Of a stretch of 64,000 nucleotides of DNA, positions 60,217-64,000 are shown one piece after another. A program made the translations under genes and the position numbers. The stretch's first letter is position 1, and the number at the start of each line of letters is the position of its first letter. The notes under the pieces are model-generated. The model saw only the letters and a list, made by a program, of their open reading frames with translations, did not search any database and had not been told where the DNA came from. The DNA is taken from NCBI RefSeq assembly GCF_014646255.1, contig NZ_BMNC01000003.1, positions 124,001-188,000 of the forward strand, in the 5' to 3' direction. Source of the stretch: Lentzea pudingi. GTDB taxonomy: Bacteria > Actinomycetota > Actinomycetes > Mycobacteriales > Pseudonocardiaceae.

Positions 60217-62001
60217 ATGCGAAGGGTCTACCTCGTCACGGCCACCCTGCTCATGGCCGCGACGATCCACACGCCTGCCTCGAACGCGGCTCCGGCCGCT
60301 GCGGCGGCGATCACCGAGACCGTCTACGTCGAGTCCACAACAGACAGTGACTCGGACGGCAAGCTCGACCGCATCGCCGCCGACGTCATGCGGCCGGACA
60401 CCGCCGGACGGGTGCCGATCGTCATGGAGGCAAGCCCCTACTACGGGCTGGGCGCGGCGGCCGCGACGGCGACGAACGTGCCGCGCGGCTTCGGCCGCTG
60501 GTACGACGAGTACTTCGTGCCGCGCGGGTACGCCGTGGTCGAGATGGAGATGCAAGGCACCTCCCGCTCGACCGGCTGCCCGACGACGGGCGGTCCCGAG
60601 GACACCGCGAGCGTCCGCGCGGTCGTGGACTGGCTCAACGGCCGTGCGAAGGCGTTCTACGCGGACGGCCGCGCTGCGGTCGCGAGCTGGAGCACCGGCA
60701 ACGTCGGCATGCTCGGCGTCTCCTACAACGGCACGCTGCCCAACGCGGCGGCCGCGGCGAACATCCCCGGCGTGAAGACGATCGTGCCGATCGCGGCGAT
60801 CTCCAGCTGGTACGAGTACGCCCGTGACCAGGGCATCGGCTACAAGGGCTGGGAGTCCAACTACCCGACCTTCCTCGCCAACTACGTCGTGAGCTCGGCG
60901 CAGAAGGCGAAGTGCAAGCCGGTGTTCGACAAGCTGTCCGCGGACGACGGTGACGAGTCCTGGGACTACACGTCGTTCTGGAAGGCCCGCGACTACCGGC
61001 CCGGCGCGAAGAACACGACCGCGTCGGTGTTCGTCGTGCACGGCCAGGCGGACTGGAACGTCAAGCCGTCGCAGTTCGGCCGCTGGTGGAAGGCACTGGC
61101 GGACAACGACGTGCCGCGCAAGATCTGGCTGCACCGCGGCGGGCACCTCGACCCGATCTCGTTCCGGCAGGCCGAGTGGCAGCGCGTGATGGGGCTGTGG
61201 ATGGACCACTGGCTCAAGGGCGCCGACAACGGGATCATGGACGAGCCCATGGCCGACGTGCAGAAGCCGGACGGCGGCTGGGAGCAGGCGGCGACGTGGC
61301 CGCGGCCGAACACCCAGGACACGACGCTGTACTTCGGCCCGGCGGCCGGGGGCATGTCCGGTTCGCTGACCAACGCGCCGACTCCGAGCGGCACGCAGAC
61401 GGTGGGCGCGAACGCGAACATCAGCGAAGCGTCCATGATGGCCAACCCGGAGACGGCGAACGCGAACCGGCTGGCCTACGTGACGGCACCGCTGACCAAG
61501 GACGCGCGGCTGTCCGGCGAGGTCAGCCTGACGGTCCGGATCGCCTCGAACCGGGCGTCGACGCCGCTCACCGCGTTGCTGGTGGACTACGGCCCGAGCA
61601 CGCAGGCGGTGCTGTCCGAACGCAGCCCGCTGCAGCTGTCCACGGAGGTCTGCGGCCGCAACGACCTGCGCGACAAGACCGGCTGCGCGCGCCCGCCGGA
61701 CGTGTCGATCCAGGCGGTCACCGCGACGATGCTGACCAAGGGTGCCGTCGACGCCAAGAACCGGTTGTCGCTGGAGTCCGCGACCCCGTTGCCCACCAAC
61801 GGGACCACCGCGGACGTGACGTGGAAGCTGCACGCGAGGGACGCGCTGATCCCGGCGGGGCACCGGATCGGCATCGTGCTCGTCACCAACCACAACGCCT
61901 ACCTCGCCACGGACACCGCGGCGGGCGGTACCTCGCTGAAGGTCTCGCTGGGCGTCAGCAAGGTGGTGCTGCCGATCGTCGGCGGCGCGCTGAACAAGTA
62001 G
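60217..62001 (+). CDS. Secreted Xaa-Pro dipeptidyl-peptidase family (S15) protein
   Basis: ATG 60217 follows GGAGGA and opens a signal peptide (about 1-24) in a 594-residue protein. The alpha/beta hydrolase domain has Ser169 (GVSYNG), Asp279 (HGQADWNV) and His310 (RGGHLDP), the S15/CocE triad. A C-terminal PepX_C beta-sandwich (about 365-590) follows. It probably removes Xaa-Pro dipeptides from peptides outside the cell, complementing the other secreted peptidases. The stop codon lies within a tandem repeat. Confidence 0.92.
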   Translation: MRRVYLVTATLLMAATIHTPASNAAPAAAAAITETVYVESTTDSDSDGKLDRIAADVMRPDTAGRVPIVMEASPYYGLGAAAATATNVPRGFGRWYDEYFVPRGYAVVEMEMQGTSRSTGCPTTGGPEDTASVRAVVDWLNGRAKAFYADGRAAVASWSTGNVGMLGVSYNGTLPNAAAAANIPGVKTIVPIAAISSWYEYARDQGIGYKGWESNYPTFLANYVVSSAQKAKCKPVFDKLSADDGDESWDYTSFWKARDYRPGAKNTTASVFVVHGQADWNVKPSQFGRWWKALADNDVPRKIWLHRGGHLDPISFRQAEWQRVMGLWMDHWLKGADNGIMDEPMADVQKPDGGWEQAATWPRPNTQDTTLYFGPAAGGMSGSLTNAPTPSGTQTVGANANISEASMMANPETANANRLAYVTAPLTKDARLSGEVSLTVRIASNRASTPLTALLVDYGPSTQAVLSERSPLQLSTEVCGRNDLRDKTGCARPPDVSIQAVTATMLTKGAVDAKNRLSLESATPLPTNGTTADVTWKLHARDALIPAGHRIGIVLVTNHNAYLATDTAAGGTSLKVSLGVSKVVLPIVGGALNK

Positions 62002-62044
62002 CGCTGAACAAGTAGCGCTGAAACATCTGGCGCTGAACAAGTGA
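61987..62044 (+). repeat. Four tandem 14-15-bp repeats spanning the S15 stop codon
   Basis: The unit GCGCTGAACAAGTA occurs at 61987-62000 and 62001-62014, then in diverged form at 62015-62029 and 62030-62044. The first copy encodes the last residues (ALNK) and contributes the first two bases of the stop codon. It looks like slippage duplication of a gene end. Confidence 0.85.
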
Positions 62045-62050
62045 CGAGGG

Positions 62051-62084
62051 CGGGGCCTGCGGACTTCACGGTGCGCAGGCCCCG
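62051..62084 (+). terminator. Terminator hairpin before lgt
   Basis: An 11-bp perfect GC-rich stem (62051-62061 with 62074-62084) lies after the tandem repeats and 20 bp before lgt. Confidence 0.75.
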
Positions 62085-62103
62085 GCCTGACTAGCCTGGC
62101 GCG

Positions 62104-63018
62104 ATGCTTCTGGCCGCCATCCCCAGTCCGACCCAGGGCGTCTGGCACCTCGGTCCGGTGCCGATCCGCGCGTACGCCTTCTGCATCATCGCCGGCGTTC
62201 TCGTCGCCGCGTGGCTCACCGAACGCCGCTACGTCCAGCGCGGCGGCAGGCCCGGTGTCATCAACCAGATCGCGACCTGGGGCGTGCCGTTCGGCATCGT
62301 CGGCGCCCGGCTCTACCACGTGGCCACGTCCTGGCAGCCGTACTTCGGCCCCGGCGGCAGCCCGATCAAGGCCCTCTACATCTGGGAGGGCGGCATGGGC
62401 GTGTGGGGCGCGATCGCGTTCGGCGCGCTCGGAGCGTGGATCGGCGCGAGGCGGGCCGGGGTGGCGCTGCCCCCGCTCGCGGATGCCGCCGCGCCGGGAA
62501 TCCTGCTGGCGCAAGGGATCGGGCGCCTGGGCAACTGGTTCAACAACGAGGTCTACGGCGGTCCGACCGACCTGCCGTGGGCGCTCACGATCCACGAGTG
62601 GGACCTGGACGCCGGGCGTGCGGTGATCGGTGCGGACGGGCAGCCGGTGGTGCTGGGGACGTTCCACCCGGCGTTCCTCTACGAACTGCTCTGGACCTTC
62701 GCCGCGGCGGCCGTGGTGATCTGGGCGGATCGCCGGTTCCGGCTCGGGCACGGCCGGGCGTTCGGGCTGTACGTGGTGCTCTACACGCTGGGCAGGCTGT
62801 GGATCGAGGCGCTGCGCATCGACGAGGCGAACACGGTCCTGGTTCTGCGCCTCAACATCTGGACGTCGGTGCTCGTGGGGCTGGCCGCCGCCGCGCTGAC
62901 CCTCTGGTCGGCGCGACGGCACCCGGGCCGGGAGGACCTCAGCTCAGCTTCGGCGCCGAGTTGTACGCCTCCGCCAGCAGGCGCGGCGTCCGGACGGACC
63001 GCTGAGGATCGATCGTGA
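62104..63018 (+). CDS. lgt: Prolipoprotein diacylglyceryl transferase
   Basis: The 304-residue protein starts at ATG 62104. It has seven membrane helices and the Lgt signature GRLGNWFNNEVYGGPTDLPWAL (split here around residues 140-160), including the conserved Arg and Asn. It transfers diacylglycerol from phosphatidylglycerol to the lipobox cysteine of lipoproteins. The BBE-type lipoprotein at 38524 is one local client. Its C-terminal tail is long and Ser/Pro-rich, and overlaps the convergent GH2 gene by 80 bp. Confidence 0.95.
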   Translation: MLLAAIPSPTQGVWHLGPVPIRAYAFCIIAGVLVAAWLTERRYVQRGGRPGVINQIATWGVPFGIVGARLYHVATSWQPYFGPGGSPIKALYIWEGGMGVWGAIAFGALGAWIGARRAGVALPPLADAAAPGILLAQGIGRLGNWFNNEVYGGPTDLPWALTIHEWDLDAGRAVIGADGQPVVLGTFHPAFLYELLWTFAAAAVVIWADRRFRLGHGRAFGLYVVLYTLGRLWIEALRIDEANTVLVLRLNIWTSVLVGLAAAALTLWSARRHPGREDLSSASAPSCTPPPAGAASGRTAEDRS

Positions 63019-64000
63019 CCGTCCGGCTCTCACCCGGCAGCAACCAGAAGTAGTTGTCGCTGTAGAGGGTCGGCAGCACGCGGTCGGTCCCGTTGCGCTC
63101 GCGCAGGGACAGCCGGACCATCGCGGCCACCGTCCTGCCGGTGTTGCGGACGATCGCGGTGTAGCCGTTCTTGTTGGCGGTCAACGTGGTGGTGAGCTGC
63201 GTGTACGCCAACTGGTTGAGAGCGTGCATCGACGCCTCGGTCTGGTAACGCCAGTAGGTGTTCTCGGACAGTTGCTTGCCCTGGGCGTCGGTCAGCGTGA
63301 GGCGCAGCAGGTGGAACGCGGGCAGCGCCGCGTCGAACGGCACCGTGAACAGGCTGCTGGCCGAGGTCGCGGCCACGTCGAGCTGCTGCTCCTGCGCCCG
63401 CCCGATCGCCTTGCCGTCCAAGGTGTACAGCTGTGCCTTGACCGTCACGCCGGTGAGCGCGGTCGCCGTGTGGTTGACCGCCGTGATCTGCCAGGTGGTC
63501 AGGTTCGCCTGCACGTGCCGTTGCTCGCAGCCCTTGCGGGAGCCGTAGTAGCTGCCGTTGACGTCCATGTCGTAGTCGTAGGTCTGCCACACCGTGCTGT
63601 GCCACGCCGGGTGCGACATCCACAGCAGCACGCCGGTCGCGTCGTTCCACAGCCTGGCGTTCCACGCCTCGAAGATCGCGCGCATGCTCTCGTAGTTGAC
63701 GAACTGCGCCTTGCGGCAGAACTCCTCCATGCTGCTCGACGGCGCGAGGCGGGCGTCGATCGCGGCCTGGTAGCCCTTGGGCTGCTGGTTGCTGTTCTCC
63801 GACCAGTCGTGCATGTACCAGGCGTCACCGATCGGCCAGCCGGAGTTGCCCTGCCCCACGAGGTTCCGCATGCTCTCGACCACGGACACGGTCGGCAGGC
63901 CGATCTCGCTCCAGAACCCGAACTTCCCGCCGGTGGCCTCACCGGTGCCGTACGTGCGCGGATCCACCCAGCGGTACGTGCCGTCGCCGGTGATCACGCC
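62939..64000 (-). CDS. GH2-like glycoside hydrolase, C-terminal part
   Basis: This gene runs off the right edge; about 353 C-terminal residues are inside. Visible are FGFWSEIGLPTV, with a Glu in the place of the GH2 nucleophile, GVLLWMSHPAWHSTVWQTYDYD at the end of the barrel, and two beta-sandwich domains ending NSAPKLS. The closest known type is exo-beta-D-glucosaminidase (CsxA-like), which releases glucosamine from chitosan ends; mannosidase or other GH2 activities are possible. A signal peptide would be outside the window. Confidence 0.82.
   Translation of the reverse strand, partial: GVITGDGTYRWVDPRTYGTGEATGGKFGFWSEIGLPTVSVVESMRNLVGQGNSGWPIGDAWYMHDWSENSNQQPKGYQAAIDARLAPSSSMEEFCRKAQFVNYESMRAIFEAWNARLWNDATGVLLWMSHPAWHSTVWQTYDYDMDVNGSYYGSRKGCEQRHVQANLTTWQITAVNHTATALTGVTVKAQLYTLDGKAIGRAQEQQLDVAATSASSLFTVPFDAALPAFHLLRLTLTDAQGKQLSENTYWRYQTEASMHALNQLAYTQLTTTLTANKNGYTAIVRNTGRTVAAMVRLSLRERNGTDRVLPTLYSDNYFWLLPGESRTVTIDPQRSVRTPRLLAEAYNSAPKLS

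Noticed and set aside
61987..62044. Repeat array considered as a CRISPR
   Set aside because: Units are directly adjacent with no spacers, only 14-15 bp long, and there are no cas genes.
58813..62922. A leftward open frame of 1369 codons opposite the desaturase and S15 peptidase
   Set aside because: Its translation is low-complexity Arg/Val/His/Gly without motifs, while the other strand encodes two clearly recognised enzymes with intact catalytic residues.
1..64000. tRNA, rRNA, transposase, integrase and attachment sites
   Set aside because: Read on both strands, no cloverleaf, ribosomal segment, DDE or recombinase motif or flanking direct repeat of the expected size was noticed.

Overview
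The window is 64 kb of very GC-rich DNA. GTG and TTG starts are common, genes are packed into ATGA/GTGA-overlapping operons, and it carries LuxR-type ATPase regulators, a mycothiol-dependent formaldehyde dehydrogenase and many secreted peptidases. This points to a filamentous actinomycete, most likely of the Pseudonocardiaceae (Lentzea/Saccharothrix/Actinosynnema-like). That placement is inferred from gene content, not from a marker gene. I found no rRNA, tRNA, insertion sequence, phage or CRISPR array. The window reads as chromosomal accessory and catabolic DNA, cut inside a gene at both edges.

Region 1 (1-13 kb): an MFS fragment, a GT39-like membrane glycosyltransferase, a secreted trypsin-like protease, two tandem secreted subtilases and a large LuxR-family ATPase regulator. 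A 40-bp element is shared between the trypsin-like gene promoter and the subtilase promoter. A TetR/MFS pair lies divergent from an SDR gene.

Region 2 (13-27.3 kb) holds a nearly complete route from glycine betaine to glycine. A BCCT carrier imports betaine. A GbcA-like Rieske oxygenase, probably served by a Rieske ferredoxin, removes the first methyl group as formaldehyde. A dimethylglycine oxidase-like flavoprotein and the heterotetrameric sarcosine oxidase SoxBDAG remove the other two. S-(hydroxymethyl)mycothiol dehydrogenase handles formaldehyde and PurU recycles formyl-tetrahydrofolate. An IclR regulator with several copies of one 17-bp palindrome appears to control the first half, and a GntR/FCD regulator with a 12-bp palindrome the sox half.

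Region 3 (27.3-40 kb): a methyltransferase and a probably leaderless MFS gene, three more secreted peptidases (one with a symmetrical P-Ig-M28-Ig-P architecture), an HTH regulator, a GNAT enzyme, a Na+/H+ antiporter, a Tat-exported DJ-1/PfpI protein and a Tat-lipoprotein BBE-type flavoenzyme.

Region 4 (40-46 kb): a five-gene operon (amidohydrolase, CaiB/BaiF CoA-transferase, citryl-CoA lyase-like protein, intradiol dioxygenase, zinc-type dehydrogenase) under a second IclR regulator. An 18-bp palindrome occurs both at the regulator and at the operon. I know no described pathway with this combination, and it is the best candidate here for an undescribed system.

Region 5 (46-56 kb): a TerC gene behind a probable yybP-ykoY manganese riboswitch, a MerR regulator, a CPBP protease with a two-component pair, and a six-gene operon joining an ECF sigma factor, a zinc-finger/multi-TM protein, two ABC ATPases and two membrane proteins.

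Region 6 (56-64 kb): an OGG-fold protein, a PucR-like regulator divergent from a ferredoxin reductase plus acyl-CoA desaturase pair, a secreted S15 peptidase followed by tandem repeats, lgt, and the 3' part of a GH2 glycosidase.
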